DNA from: Dastarcus helophoroides
Taxonomy: Eukaryota; Arthropoda; Insecta; Coleoptera; Bothrideridae
NCBI GenBank assembly: GCA_028583605.1
Contig: CM053326.1
Span: 6,766,587-6,830,586 of the forward strand
Direction: 5' to 3'
Length of the DNA stretch: 64,000 bases
This document shows, piece after piece, positions 22,175 through 33,286 of the stretch. Under the pieces are notes generated by a model. That model made no database searches and had not been told where the DNA came from. It worked only from the letters and a program-made list of their open reading frames with translations. Position numbers and translations under genes: made by a program. How positions within the stretch are numbered: position 1 is the stretch's first letter; each line of letters opens with the position of its first letter.

Positions 22175-25126
22175 GGGGAGAGTCTGGAACAGTGGCCATC
22201 TTTTTGGATTTTTTTTGATATCTAAGATTATTAATTATTATTACCAATGTTGATCATTTTATATGAAAATTGCCTCAGTTGCCATAAGGATTATATAAAC
22301 AAATGTCGGAAAAAATTACGTAACATATAAATTTTGGTAACTTTTAAAAAGGTCTGCAAAATGGCCACTGTACCGACAACGATGGTACAATGGCCACTAT
22401 TGTATGGTACAATGGTCCCTATGATATGGTTTAGTGTGCGACATTCTTTTAAACAATAAGTGTTTACAAAAACAGCTGGATACTGATCAAAACAATTTAT
22501 TTTAAAAAAAAGATAAATTTTATTTCAAAAAAACTCAGTATTATATTTATGAGTATTGTATAAATATACATTCAAAAGACAGATTTAACAAAAAAAGTTA
22601 GTCAAACTAACAAATATTATACATAGATAAATTAGTAGAAAAAGAAAATAAATTCGCGGTCCTAGCAGTGCCGCCTGCTTTAAATGGCCTAGACAAGTGA
22701 AGCACAATATCCTTCGTGAAAACTCTAGCTGTATCAGCAACAACAGGATACGTAAAATTGTTACCGTTTTGCCTTAGAAATGTTACATTGAATTCATGAG
22801 TGTTTTCCAAAATTTCTGTAACGCGTCCAACATAGTATTTTAGGGTTTTTTTTGTAGCAAATTTCACAAGAACAAAAGAGTCTGGAGCAATATTTGCTAT
22901 GTCATTGATGATTGCTTCATCGTCTTTGTCTGATTCAGAAAACAAATCCACATCATCGGAATCGGTCAGTTCAAAATCCAGATCGCTGTCGCTTGATTTT
23001 TCTTCAGGTTTTTTATTAACAGTAAATTTTGTTGTTGGTATTTCGTGCAAACAATCGGCCACTTTTCTTTTTAAACTGGGCTGTTTTTGTAGACTTGTTT
23101 TTCGAGTTTTATTCAGTTTTTCTTCTTCTTCAAGCCTTTTCAAAATAGGTGTACTGGTTAATATTTCAGTTTTTTTCTTTTTCAATTGACGTCTTTTAAT
23201 CGGAGCTGCAGCTGCACAAGGAAACGGTTTCAAAACAACAGGAGAAATAAATTGCTTCTCGAGAGTCCTGTTTATTAAGGATGAAGAGTTGGACGGTAGT
23301 GTTTCAGAAAAATATTGTCCCTTAGGTAAACTTTCCACTGTTTTAGTTATATTTTGTTGTGAATCTGTGACAGTGGCTGCCAGAAAATCTTCGTCATTGA
23401 AAATATGATTATTCAACGGGTATATCCCAGTGGACTGAAAACCTGAGATACAGTTTCAAGGCGTGAAAGCTAGTGGATATGATTGTCCCAAAATTTCTGC
23501 TATATCATAAATACTAATTCTTTTTCCCGGATTATTCAACAACCACGTCTCGCAGCCCTGATTGTAAAATCTTTTCAGGGGAAAGTAAACTGATTTATCC
23601 AAGGGCTGCAGCTTATGGCTAGTATCCGGCGGTAACGTTAGTAGTATTATGTTATGCTCTTTTGCTAATTTTATAGTTGCCATTGAAACATGAGTTTCAT
23701 GGTTGTCCATTACCAATAATACTGGCGATTCGAGTGTTGGTTTAGTGTGTTTAATAAAATGATTTAGCCATTGCCCAAAAATGTCAGCAGTCATCCATCC
23801 TGACATTGATGCTGTTCCAACAGTTCCAGGTGGCGCATTTTTCAGCATATAATCTTTAAAATTTTTTCTCGGGAATATCAGGAATGGTGGTATATTGTTT
23901 CCAATTGCATTGATACAACCGCACATAGTTACTAAAGTACCTCGCGTTATGTGGCCAACCTGTTTTTGACCTTTCCTTGCAAGAACTTTTCCTACTCCTT
24001 GCACAGTAGTAAGGGCAGTTTCGTCGACGTTATAAAATTGTTCAGGTCCCAAATTGTACTTCTCATAAATTTGATGAAGATTATTAAAAAACTGTTGCAC
24101 CACTGGTTTATTGAACCCCATAGCTCTTCCCAAAGACGTTGCTTCTGCTGACCGTATGGACAACTCTTGTCTTCTTTTCACAAAACCATTGAACCATAAC
24201 CTTCCAGCAGTACAATTATCTTTCCATGAGGCAGGTATTTTTTTCCCATTTGCAACCGCCAAATCATATGCCAATTTTCGGGCACATTTTGGATTCATAC
24301 CATGATGAAGCTTGGTCATGGTTTGGAAGTATTCGCTGAGAAGGCCTTCTTCTTCAGAAGAAAATATTTGGTTAACACTGTAATTAGGAGACATTCTTGG
24401 TGCCCCTTCTAAAGATGGTGAATTCCAGTTAATTTCATTTTTCTTCTCATTGCATTTTTGTAAATAACGCCTTAGTGTAGTACGGGGAATGCTGTGCCTA
24501 ATAGCCGCGGTTTTAGCTGATAATCCTCCATTTACCACATCAAAAATTGCACTACGCATCTTTTCTGATGGAGTTTTACCAATTTCAACGTTTGTTTTCT
24601 TTCTGCGTGGCATTTTCTTAAGCAATGTAAAATAAAAAAATATATACAATTATTTGAAATTATTCTGAATGCTTCCTCTAAAAGAGGTACAGTGGCCACT
24701 ACTTATTTATTTAGTTTAGTGGTGGCCGCTGTACCTACATTTAACCTGTCCACTGTACCAACAATCACATGCTTTAAAAAAAAGGAGGCAACCAAAATAA
24801 ATACCTCCTGTATTAGAATAATTTGTATATCAATAAATACTTACATGCTATAGGTGTAAGTCACCAATCGTAATTCACTCTGATATTTTTTATTTTGTCA
24901 CTAATAATAAAGATGTCCGCTAGTTAAAATTTACTGCACGCACCAAATTTTAGGTTAGATTTATTTCTAAGTGAATAACAGGACACCGTTACATATAATT
25001 TCGTTGACATATTATACGTTTGTTTGGATACCTTTATGTCAGATGGCAGCACTAGATCTTCTTTAATTTGAAAATAGCGAACAAGTGGCCAGTGTTCCTG
25101 TATGGCCACTGTTGCAGACTCTCCCC
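22175..25126 (-). mobile_element. Tigger/pogo-like DNA transposon, copy 1
   Basis: The ends are inverted, GGGGAGAGTCTGGAACAG on the left against the complement of CTGTTGCAGACTCTCCCC on the right (one mismatch). The right side is flanked by TA (25127-25128), and the left by CA, probably a mutated TA. The 2952-bp element holds one long minus-strand gene. It sits in the RT of the Dong-like LINE, and without it the LINE reads VNNI and YEHC in one frame. A near-identical copy lies at 53272-56228. Words GTACAATGGCCACT and GGTACAGTGGCCACT are repeated inside both ends and may be transposase sites. Confidence 0.95.
22607..24613 (-). pseudogene. Tigger-like transposase, copy 1, one nonsense codon
   Basis: A single frame of 668 codons from MPRRKK (24613) to 22607, broken only by a TGA at 23456-23458 (codon 386), where copy 2 has CGA. 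The start at MPRRKK is preferred over an upstream ATG at 24649. Domains: psq-type helix-turn-helix (about 15-60, AAIRHSIPRTTLRRYL), CENP-B-type DNA-binding domain (about 85-155, TAGRLWFNGFVKRR), DDE catalytic core with Asp197 (YNVDETALT), Asp303 (VMDNHETH) and Asp339 (LQPLDKSVYFPLK). Then comes an acidic Ser-rich linker, and near the C-terminus a predicted small beta-barrel (SFVLVKFATKK, KYYVGRVTEI, FNVTFLRQNG). All catalytic residues are intact. The distal part may still be made only by read-through. Confidence 0.9.
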
Positions 25127-25127
25127 T

Positions 25128-25245
25128 ATATTATTTACTGTAGAAGTTAGCATTTTATGAAAGACAGAGAGGCATGTAATAGGACGGTAATTCCTGGGAT
25201 TTTCTGCTAATCTCGATACATAATTTTTTTTCTCATGGTATGTTG
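25128..25245 (-). pseudogene. Dong/R4-like ORF, most upstream surviving piece
   Basis: On the minus strand it reads SRLAENPRNYRPITCLSV then FHKMLTSTVNN and meets the Tigger-like element at its TA. NPRNYRPITCL is the conserved finger block of R4/Dong-type reverse transcriptases. Upstream of about 25250 the similarity fades. Confidence 0.75.
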
Positions 25246-25260
25246 CTTTTTTAAGAAGTT

Positions 25261-27089
25261 CTCATTTTTTTAAATACTCGACTATATTTTAATCATTCAT
25301 ACTTTGCAACTAATCTTTTGTTAATGTGACATGAAAATTGTTTACCATTGACCAATATATTAACTTACTTTAGCAAGAAAGTTGCCGAACAAAAGTAAAA
25401 ACTGACAAAGGCATTTTACAAAATATTGCTTGATAATATCCAGAGCGCCCCAATATTTCATGTACGCAGAGGATCTGTAGATTCCTGGGGTGAAAATATA
25501 TCATATAACCTAACTTATCAATTCCAAAAGTTGACAATAACTAAACTAGAGGGTGTCCAAATTTTAATGTTTCTTAATTTTTTAAAATTTGTACCACAGC
25601 TGTAATTTGATATAGTCATATGAAAGGGCCCTTCTGCGCGGAAAATTGTAGAAGTATTTCGTAGAAAAAGTTGAAAATTATTGATTAAATTTTAAGAATC
25701 AGTAGCTGCCAAAGAGTACTACAAATTAGTGTAGGCATTGCGGGTGTGGTAATGTCGATTCAATTGCGAATAATGCATAAGCTCTCGAAGTCCGTGTACA
25801 CTATAAATTACAAGAATTAAATAGCCCAAGTGAATAAAATTGTCCGAGTTCTCTGGTAATCCGCTATAAATATAAGCAAAGCAAACATTTCGATTTGTTA
25901 TTGAACGCCAGGTATTTTCTGAAATATTAAAATGGGTGTGCTCAATATATTCCCGGCGGGGCAAATCTGTCTTCGTAACATATTCAAATTGTTGTCCGTA
26001 AAAGGGATGAAACAGGAAAATATTACAGCCATTGTGTAAAAGTCTGTGCGTAATATTTATGCAATTGAGTGAATGGACCCTTGAAATTGGGGTTGTCAGC
26101 TGGAAATATTGCTGCGAAGTTATTTTTTATCAAATGTGTTCGAATTAAATTATATGGGCCGAAGCCTTATGGAAAACATTTAGCTTATTATACAGCTTTA
26201 ACGGGCAACCTTTCAGACAAAATCACCTTGCTCGACGATAACTCAATATATAACAAATCACTTCACACGCCCCCATGTTGTAAATGACTTGGAATATAAA
26301 ATTTGTTTTTAATTTTATTGAAGATAAAAAAGAATTCTTGATTAGGACACTTGATAAGAGGTTACACTACCGGATGATGCCTGTATATTATTCGATGTAA
26401 ACCCTGACAGATTCATAATCTTCGGAGATAAAAAAATAAAAAATAAAAAAAAATGGGCAATTATGAGAACTGTCGACAGAAGTGAAAACTTAAAAATATA
26501 ATATACAGGTGTTCTTTTTTAATTTTCAAATAGTAATATCAAAAATAAAAATTTTATAATTTGTAAATTAAAATTATTAGTTATGGTTTTTATATCTTTT
26601 ATATTTGTACCCGATCTAGACTTTCATTTTGTTTATTTTCAGTTACTGCTTATTAAAACACCTGTCACACTATCTAGATTTTATATAAGATAAAAATATG
26701 TTTTCACTGTACTAATTTTTTGTGATTATGTAAACACTATAATTTGAATTACATCAATAGTTCAAATAATGATGATGAGTCGACCTGCAAAATATGTAAA
26801 ATAAACATTGAAATTCAAATATACTAAAACAATTTTACCTTTAAGTATTTATCAACAAGTGCTTCACAGACAGCCTTCCACGCCACTTGCATTTATAAAG
26901 AAATAGTTCACTCAGTAACATGAAAAAGATACATTAAACTTCGATCATAGAGAAAAAAAATCTTCAAGGTGTCATTAATTATTGATACTCCTTGAAACTC
27001 CATGTAGTTTTAAAATATCTCCTTCTGACTTCAATTGAATCGGCGATTGTTCAAAAGGCATTAAGTCCATAATCGAAAGATTTGAACAG
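25261..27089. other. AT-rich sequence, no gene recognised
   Basis: The longest frame (25719-25964, minus, 81 codons) has no recognisable motif. No repeats or RNA features that I can support. Confidence 0.5.
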
Positions 27090-30000
27090 GGCTTCGAACC
27101 GGAACTGAATCGAAAACCGGAAACCGAAAAAAACCGTTATTATCGTCGGAACGAAAACCAGAGTGAAACCGGAAAAAAGTATTGGTTTATTTCGGTTTGT
27201 TAAATTTATGTAGTTAAAACAGTTTTTATTTTAACCTTAAGTTTGGATTTTTTTTAGAGATTTTAATTTAATTTTTAAAATTTTACACAAATCCGTGCAA
27301 CTTTGATCTAAAAATTAGGAGTTTACTTTCAATCTCTCATTTCTGTTTAAAAATTAGATAAGAAACTAACAATTTCCACATTTTCTAGAAAATATTAACT
27401 TTATTCACATAATTTCAAACCAAATTAAAATTTTAAATTTTAACTTAAAATTTTAAATTTTAACCTGAATCTTTTTACAAAATTTTTGACATTTTTTCGA
27501 AATTTCCACTTTCTAGAAACTAGTTGATATGTCACCCGATCTCATTCAGTATTTCACAGCCATGACTTTATTTAATTTGTGTAAATAAATCGATTTTTTA
27601 AATATCGCTTTTTAGAAAAGTCTGCCTTTAGTAATTTTCAAAGTTTCGACGTTTAAAATTTCTACTTTTAAAATTTCGCCTCTTTTCAAACTTTCGACTT
27701 TTTCGAAAATTTAAACTTTTTTCAAAATTTTGCCCACTTCACTTTACTGAAAATTTCGATTTTCTTTACTGATATTCAACATATCGAACAGTTCACCTCT
27801 TTGAAAAATTTGACTTTTAAACATTCCAATTTCTTTAATTTAAAAATTCTGAAATTTCAGTTTCTCTGAAAAAATCAAAATGTGGAGATTTTTAATGGAA
27901 TTTTATACAATTCCGATTTTATTTGCAAATTTTGAAATTTTTATCAAAATTTCGACTTTTTTAAAACTTTCACTACAATTTTCAATTACCCAAAATATCA
28001 ACTCTTTTTAAAATTTTACTTTTTTAAAAATTTCTTATTCCCCTTTCAAAAATTCTAGATTTTTTAGAAAGCTTGTCTCCGAAGGTTTTTTAAAATGTCG
28101 ATTCTTTTGAAAAACTGTATTTTTTCAAAATTTCGACTTCTTTTCAAAACTTTTTTAAGACTTTCGACTTTCTAAATTTCGAATTTTTTTAAATCTCTCT
28201 TTTTAAAAAGGATGTTTTTTTTCATTTTGGCTTTTAAAAATGTGGATATTATGTTCGAAATTTTTGACACCTTTTGAAAACCTTGACTTTTTAAAAATTT
28301 TGACATTTTTTCCAAATTACCACTTATTTCAAAATTTTAAAATTATTAAAGGTTGTTTTGAAAATTTCTTCATTTAATTAATTTAAAACCTCTTTTACTT
28401 AAAGTTTTAATTGACAGAAATTTTAAAATTTTTGATAATTTTAACCTTTCTTCGGAATTTAGGCTTTCCGAAAATTTGGGTGTTTAGGAGATTTTACTGA
28501 AAATTCCTTCATTTTTTTTTAAAATCTCGACATTTCTGCATAAATTCGAATATTTTTTAAAATTCAGACTATTTTTTAGAATTTGGTCATTTTTTTAAAT
28601 ATTGTTTTTTGTAATCCTTAACTTCTTTTGGAACTTTTAACTTTCCATGCAAACTTCCGACATGTTTCAAGGTTTTGACCTTTTTGAAAATTTTGACTAC
28701 GTGGAGAATTTCTACTTTCTTTAAAAAAAAACCACGCAATTTAAAAAAAATCTAAATTTTTAAAAAACACAAAACCGGAAACTTTTTTAACATTTTGAAA
28801 AATAGATGAATTTCTGAAAAATGTCGCAACATTTAAGAAAGCCAAATTTTCCAAAAAAGTTAAAATTTCAAAAATAAGAGATTTAAAATATTGTTTTGAA
28901 AAATGGCGAAATATTTATAAAAAGTTAAAATTTTCAATATAAAATCAATCGAAATTATAAAGAAAATTCGTATAAATTTAAAAAAATCGAAATATTGGAA
29001 ATGGTCTAAATATTTAAAAAAGCGATTTTCGAAATGTCAAAATTTTCAAAAAAATAAAAAACTGAATAAATCAAGGAATCTTCAAAAATACTTAAAATAA
29101 AATGAAAATTTTTGAAAAAAGTTTCAAAGTCAAAGTCAAAATTTGGAAAAATGGATAAATTTTCAAAACGGGTCGAAATTTGTAAAAGGAAATTTCAAAC
29201 AAAAAGTTAAAATTTCGGAAAAAAGGGCGAAAATTTAAAAACAAAAGTCAAAATTGTGAAACATTTCGGAATTTTAATATAAACATTCAAAATTTTCAAA
29301 AAGAATGAAGATTTTCAAAAAAAAGTAGCAAGCTTCAAAAAAAGTTGAAGCAAAGTTTGAAAAAAATCTAAATTTGCCACTAACGTTGACATTTATTTTA
29401 ATGTTTAATTAAAAAATGGAATATTAAAATATCAGAAGTTTCAAAGAAATTAAAAACTTTAAAAAAATTCAGGACTTGAAATAAACAATCAAAAATTTGA
29501 AAAAAATATCGAAATTATCAATAAAGTTGAGATTTTCAACAACAAAACCGAAATTATCGAAAAAATTAAAATTTTTGAAATTTCAAAATTTTCCAAATAG
29601 GTCGAAATTTTCGAAAAGATCGAACCTTTCAAAAATCAAAGTTGACATTTTAAAAAAGTAGAAATTTTGAAAAACATCGAAATTTGAGGAAAAGTCAGAA
29701 ACCTTCAAAATGTGCAAATTTTAAAAAGAATGCTAATTTTCGAACAAAATCGTAAAAAAATTCAGTCTTTCAAAAAACTCGACTTTTTCAAAAAAATTTA
29801 AAGCTTTAAAACTGAAAATTAACTAGTTGCAAAAAACAATTGTTTAACTTCTAAACCCTAAAATGCGATTTAATGTTTCATAAAGTTTAAGTTTTTCTTG
29901 AAATTTGAACTAAAATTGAACTCAAAATTCAGGGTTTCAGCTTGAAATTATTTAATTTGAAAAATAACGAATATATTTCTCTTTTTTAGGCAAGATGAGA

Positions 30001-30242
30001 GCAATTACATGTAATATTAAAGAAAAAAAAAATAACAATTGCTAAATTATGTTCGAAAATCAATTTTTAAGTCGAAAAACTTTTGAAAAATCAAAAACAT
30101 GAGTCACCCGAAACTAAATCGAAAGCCGAAAACCGGAAAAAACCGTTATTTATCGGAACGAAAACCGGAACAGAACCGATATACATTTTTTACTGGAACG
30201 AAAACCGAAAACTGGAATGAAAAAAATAATGGTTGGAAGCCG
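27090..30242. repeat. Long degenerate repeat block with a strand switch near 28.75 kb
   Basis: From about 27240 to 28740 the plus strand is T-rich and repeats words like TTTCAAAATTTCGACTTTTT irregularly. From about 28780 to 29830 it is A-rich with the complementary words (AAAAAGTCGAAATTTTCAA type). Both borders carry ACCGGAA/AACCG-rich sequence in direct orientation (27095-27190 and 30105-30225), sharing AAAAAACCGTTAT and TCGGAACGAAAACC. The outermost words GCTTCGAACC and GGTTGGAAGC are inverted with one mismatch and may be terminal repeats of a non-autonomous element. No coding frame. Confidence 0.6.
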
Positions 30243-30578
30243 TGGATTTAAATAAATTTAAAAAATATGCTTAGAAACCATAAACTTTTGTTTATTGGTG
30301 TATGCAGTTGGTGTTACGAAAATGAATTGGTTAGGATTGGTTTATCGTACAGAAATAATAATAAATTTTTATTTTTGTATTTTTTGCTATTTTTTAAAAG
30401 TAAGGACTTAGTACCTTTCAACAATAACTAAAATAAAATTAAGTATTTATGATCGAAACGAATATACTTTATTAAAGAATTAAAATACAAAAATAAATAT
30501 AGCAATGCTGAAAAAATATTAACTAAAAAACACGTTTGATGTACAAAATACATTTTGGTTATAACAACTTATTCATAT
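30243..30578. other. 3' flank of the decayed ORF, AT-rich
   Basis: On the minus strand, downstream of the stop at 30579-30581, the sequence is AT-rich and has an AATAAA word near 30475 that could be an old polyadenylation signal. Nothing else is recognisable. Confidence 0.35.
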
Positions 30579-30656
30579 TCAAACTCTTGTTCTGATGTTG
30601 GTCACTGTAAAATTTTCATCGTAAAATTCTCGAGTTTCATCTTCAGCGGTGATATA

Positions 30657-31070
30657 CAGGGTGTTACAAAAGTCCGGGCCGCTACTTCAGGAGCATATTC
30701 TACACATTAAAATATGAAAAATGTTGAAATACATTTTTTTCTTTAAATTGCCTCCTAACGGAGATATGACCATTTAAAGATGGCGCCCCTAAAGTGGTTT
30801 TTTTACTACAAAAAGTTAACGGTTAGTAGCAAAGTCATGAAATTGGGCAAGCAGTTAAAGAATTGGATTAGGCATATTCTCATGTAACATATTTTTTAAA
30901 TAAGCAGTAGCGTGGTGTGTAGGGGGTTGCCCGCGATTATTTTTTGCCGTAACTTTTTTGTATTGCAATTTTTCGACACAATCGTAAAAAGCAACATTTT
31001 TTATACAAAAAAGGTACTCTTTCTCAAAGTCGCTAAAAGTAACCGTTTCCGAGAAAAAAGCGTTTAAACA
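30657..31070 (+). repeat. Terminal inverted repeat, left, of the mariner-like element
   Basis: The inner end reaches GAGAAAAAAGCGTTTAAAC, whose counterpart on the other side is at about 32465. Ordinary mariners have inverted repeats of about 30 bp, so this is far longer. Confidence 0.9.
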
Positions 31071-31170
31071 AAATTGTTGCATTTATTAGAATTCGTTTTG
31101 CAAATTTCTAATTTATCCACTACTAACTGCATTGATATAAAAATAGTACAAAATTAAGAAAAGAAAAAAA

Positions 31171-32243
31171 TCAAAGCAAGTGTTCGAAATTACTGCCCCC
31201 TGCAGCAATACATTGCTCGGCTCGTCTTCTAAGGGAACTCCTTACTCTTTCGCAAATGCCTGGTGTATTGTGAATCTGGTTGAACCCATTTTCAATTCGT
31301 TCACGAAGATCATTGATATTGTCAACTGGTGTGGAGTAGACGATCTGCTTTAGATGTCCCCATAAGTAGAAATCGAGTGGGTTGAGGTCAGGAGACCTAG
31401 CTGGCCATGGTATCGGACCTCCTCGACCTATCTATCGTTGATGATAGTTGTTATTCAAAAATTCCCTAGCAACTGCACTAAAATGGGCAGGTGCCCCATC
31501 GTGCATTATCCACATTCGCTGTCTTGTTATGAGTGGAACATTTTCAAGTAACACGGGTAACTCTGTTTGCAAAAAATGTCTATATGATGCTCCTGTTAAC
31601 CTATGAGGTAAAAAAAAAACGGTCCAATTATAGAGTCCCCTATTATTCCTCCCCAAATGTTAAGTGAAAAATGTTGCTGATGTCCCGACTGAATAACTGC
31701 ATTGGGATTTTCAACTTGCCACTGATGCATGTTGTGAAAGTTAAGTATCCCGTTTCTGGTAAAACCCGCTTCGTCCGTAAATAATATGAGCGATGGAAAG
31801 TTCTCATTTTCAGCGATCTTATGCAATAGCCAGTTGCAAAATTCTATTCTTGGAGGATAATCAGCAGCAAGTAACCCTTGCACTCTTTGAAAATGATAGG
31901 GGTAAAATTGGTAAAATTTCAAAATTCGCCAGATAGTTACGTGATTTACTCCTTCGGCTAAAGCAAGTTGTCTAGTGCTGACACATGGATCTTCTTCAAC
32001 TCGCTGAAGCACACGCTCCTCTAAATTAGCAACTTCTGCGTTTGGCCTTCCAACACGTTCGCCTTTGAAAACAAAATTTCCTGTTTCATATAAACGAGCA
32101 TGAATTTTCTGGAACAATTTTTCTCCTGGTAGGTGTCTATTAGGAAAACGTTCAGCATAAAGCCGTCTTGCTTCAGCACGATTACAATTTGCAAGCCCGT
32201 ACATTAAATGCATATCGGCCATTTCTTGATTTGAATAGTCCAT
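31171..32243 (-). pseudogene. Mariner-like transposase, two lesions
   Basis: The start is the ATG at 32243 (MDYSNQEMADMHLMYG), giving an arthropod-type N-terminal helix-turn-helix (EARRLYAERFPNRHLP), then a second helix-turn-helix (RQLALAEGVNHVTIWRILKF). DDD core: Asp157 (LILFTDEAGF), the Asp of MHDGAPAHF, and the Asp of WPARSPDLNPLDFYLWG. It ends CIAAGGSNFEHLL and stop at 31171, about 357 codons, a normal length. Lesions: a one-base shift in a run of ten A near 31606-31615, and a TAG at about 31433 in place of an expected Trp (YHQR-stop-IGRGG). All three catalytic Asp are present. Confidence 0.9.
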
Positions 32244-32464
32244 TTTATCAAAATAATGAAAAGTTAAAAAACTACTACACTTACTATTGACAACAAAAAC
32301 TGCTAAAGTTTACAGCTTACGGCCAAATTTTATCAGTGACACAACGTCAATCTCTGGCAGATATTGTCCAGTACAATTGTTTTCTTTACGATCAGTTTGC
32401 ATGACCAACTTATTTTTTCTTATACAAATTAGTTAGAATTTCGAAGACGGGATAGGATTATTTA

Positions 32465-32883
32465 AACGCCTTTTTCTCGGAAACGATTACTTTTAGCGAC
32501 TTTGAGAAAGAGTACCTTTTTTGTATAAAAAATGTTGCTTTTTACGATTATGGCACTTTTGTGTCGAAACATTGCAATACAAAAAAGTTACGGCAAAAAA
32601 TAATCGCGGGCAACCCCTTACATACCACGCTACTGCTTATTTAAAAAATATGTTACATGAGAATATGCCTAATCCAATTCTTTAACTGCTTGCCCAATTT
32701 CATGACTTTACTACTAACCGTTAACTTTTTGTAGTAAAAAAACCACTTTAGGGGCGCCATCTTTAAATGGTCATATCTCCGTTAGGAGGCAATTTAAAGA
32801 AAAAAATGTATTTCAACATTTTTCATATTTTAATGTGTAGAATATGCTCCTGAAGTAGCGGCCCGGACTTTTGTAACACCCTG
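32465..32883 (-). repeat. Terminal inverted repeat, right, of the mariner-like element
   Basis: Complement of 30657-31070 with scattered small differences, for example one to a few bases around CACTTTTGTGTCGAAAC at 32566. Confidence 0.9.
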
Positions 32884-33286
32884 TATATATACAACCTGCC
32901 TAATGTTGTCAAGCTTTTTACTGTTAATAGGCACTTTTCCACCCGGATATGCCTGAGGTATAGAAGACAGGCAAATTTTGCGTTGTCACTCTGTCGTAAA
33001 TCAAAAGTGTTCTTCATCATACCGTCAATAAAAGGCTTAGCAATAACTTGTCCAGGATACTTCGAGGAGTATACAAATTCATATAACTGCGACGGCGTAA
33101 AGATACTTTCTGATCTTTAGCTATACATTTTTGCCTTTGCTATCATCCAACAGTGTTGTCTTTGTGTATAAAGGCCACCATTTACTGAAATTCAGCATAT
33201 CGTCAATAAATACCAACTTAACTGTTAGGTTTTTCTCACTGTTGGCTATTATGCTGCAATATTGGGGCAAAAATATTCTGTTGATT

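Larger units (their letters stand above)
20010..25260 (-). mobile_element. Dong/R4-like non-LTR retrotransposon, twice interrupted
   Basis: Minus-strand LINE in three pieces (25260-25127, 22174-20867 and 20562-20010), separated by a Tigger-like element and a MITE. The protein pieces have the look of the R2/R4 superclade: NPRNYRPITCL, then RGSKEQLTIDAIIMKHA, ACYIDHFKAYDSVPHNW and GETYKYLGIQQN, with a Cys/His finger past the RT. The 3' end runs into a TAA microsatellite, and Dong elements are known to insert in TAA repeats. The 5' end is truncated in the RT finger region. All parts are decayed. Confidence 0.75.
30657..32883 (-). mobile_element. Mariner-like DNA transposon with long inverted repeats
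   Basis: It begins CAGGGTGTTACAAAAGTCC and ends in the exact complement, with TA on both sides (30655-30656 and 32884-32885). The inverted repeats are unusually long, about 415 bp each (30657-31070 and 32465-32883), with only scattered differences. The 2227-bp element holds one minus-strand transposase. It is inserted in the unidentified ORF above. The close match of the two arms suggests that it is not very old. Confidence 0.95.
30579..33262 (-). pseudogene. Unidentified element-like ORF, C-terminal part, split by a mariner
   Basis: Minus-strand pieces read NLTVKLVFIDDMLNFSKWWP (about 33235-33170), then after a frame change SQLYEFVYSSKYPGQVI, AKPFIDGMMKNTFDLRQSDN and KSLTTLGRLYI up to 32886. 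The mariner-like element follows, and then ITAEDETREFYDENFTVTNI to a stop at 30579-30581. Deleting the mariner with one TA joins LGRLYIYITAEDE in frame. I have the impression of a repeated insect element protein (the WW and F-x-L-R words recur in such proteins) but cannot name it. The upstream part is cut off by the LINE fragment at 33287. Confidence 0.55.

Noticed and set aside
22899..23189. 96-codon plus-strand frame (and its relative at 53999-54379)
   Set aside because: It is antisense to the Ser/acid-rich linker of the Tigger-like transposase and is open only because of the codon bias of that linker.
23951..24305. Plus-strand frames over the transposase (also 55053-55407)
   Set aside because: Antisense shadows of the conserved transposase gene; their similarity between copies only reflects the transposase.
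25719..25964. 81-codon minus-strand frame
   Set aside because: No domain, no context, normal length for chance in this window.
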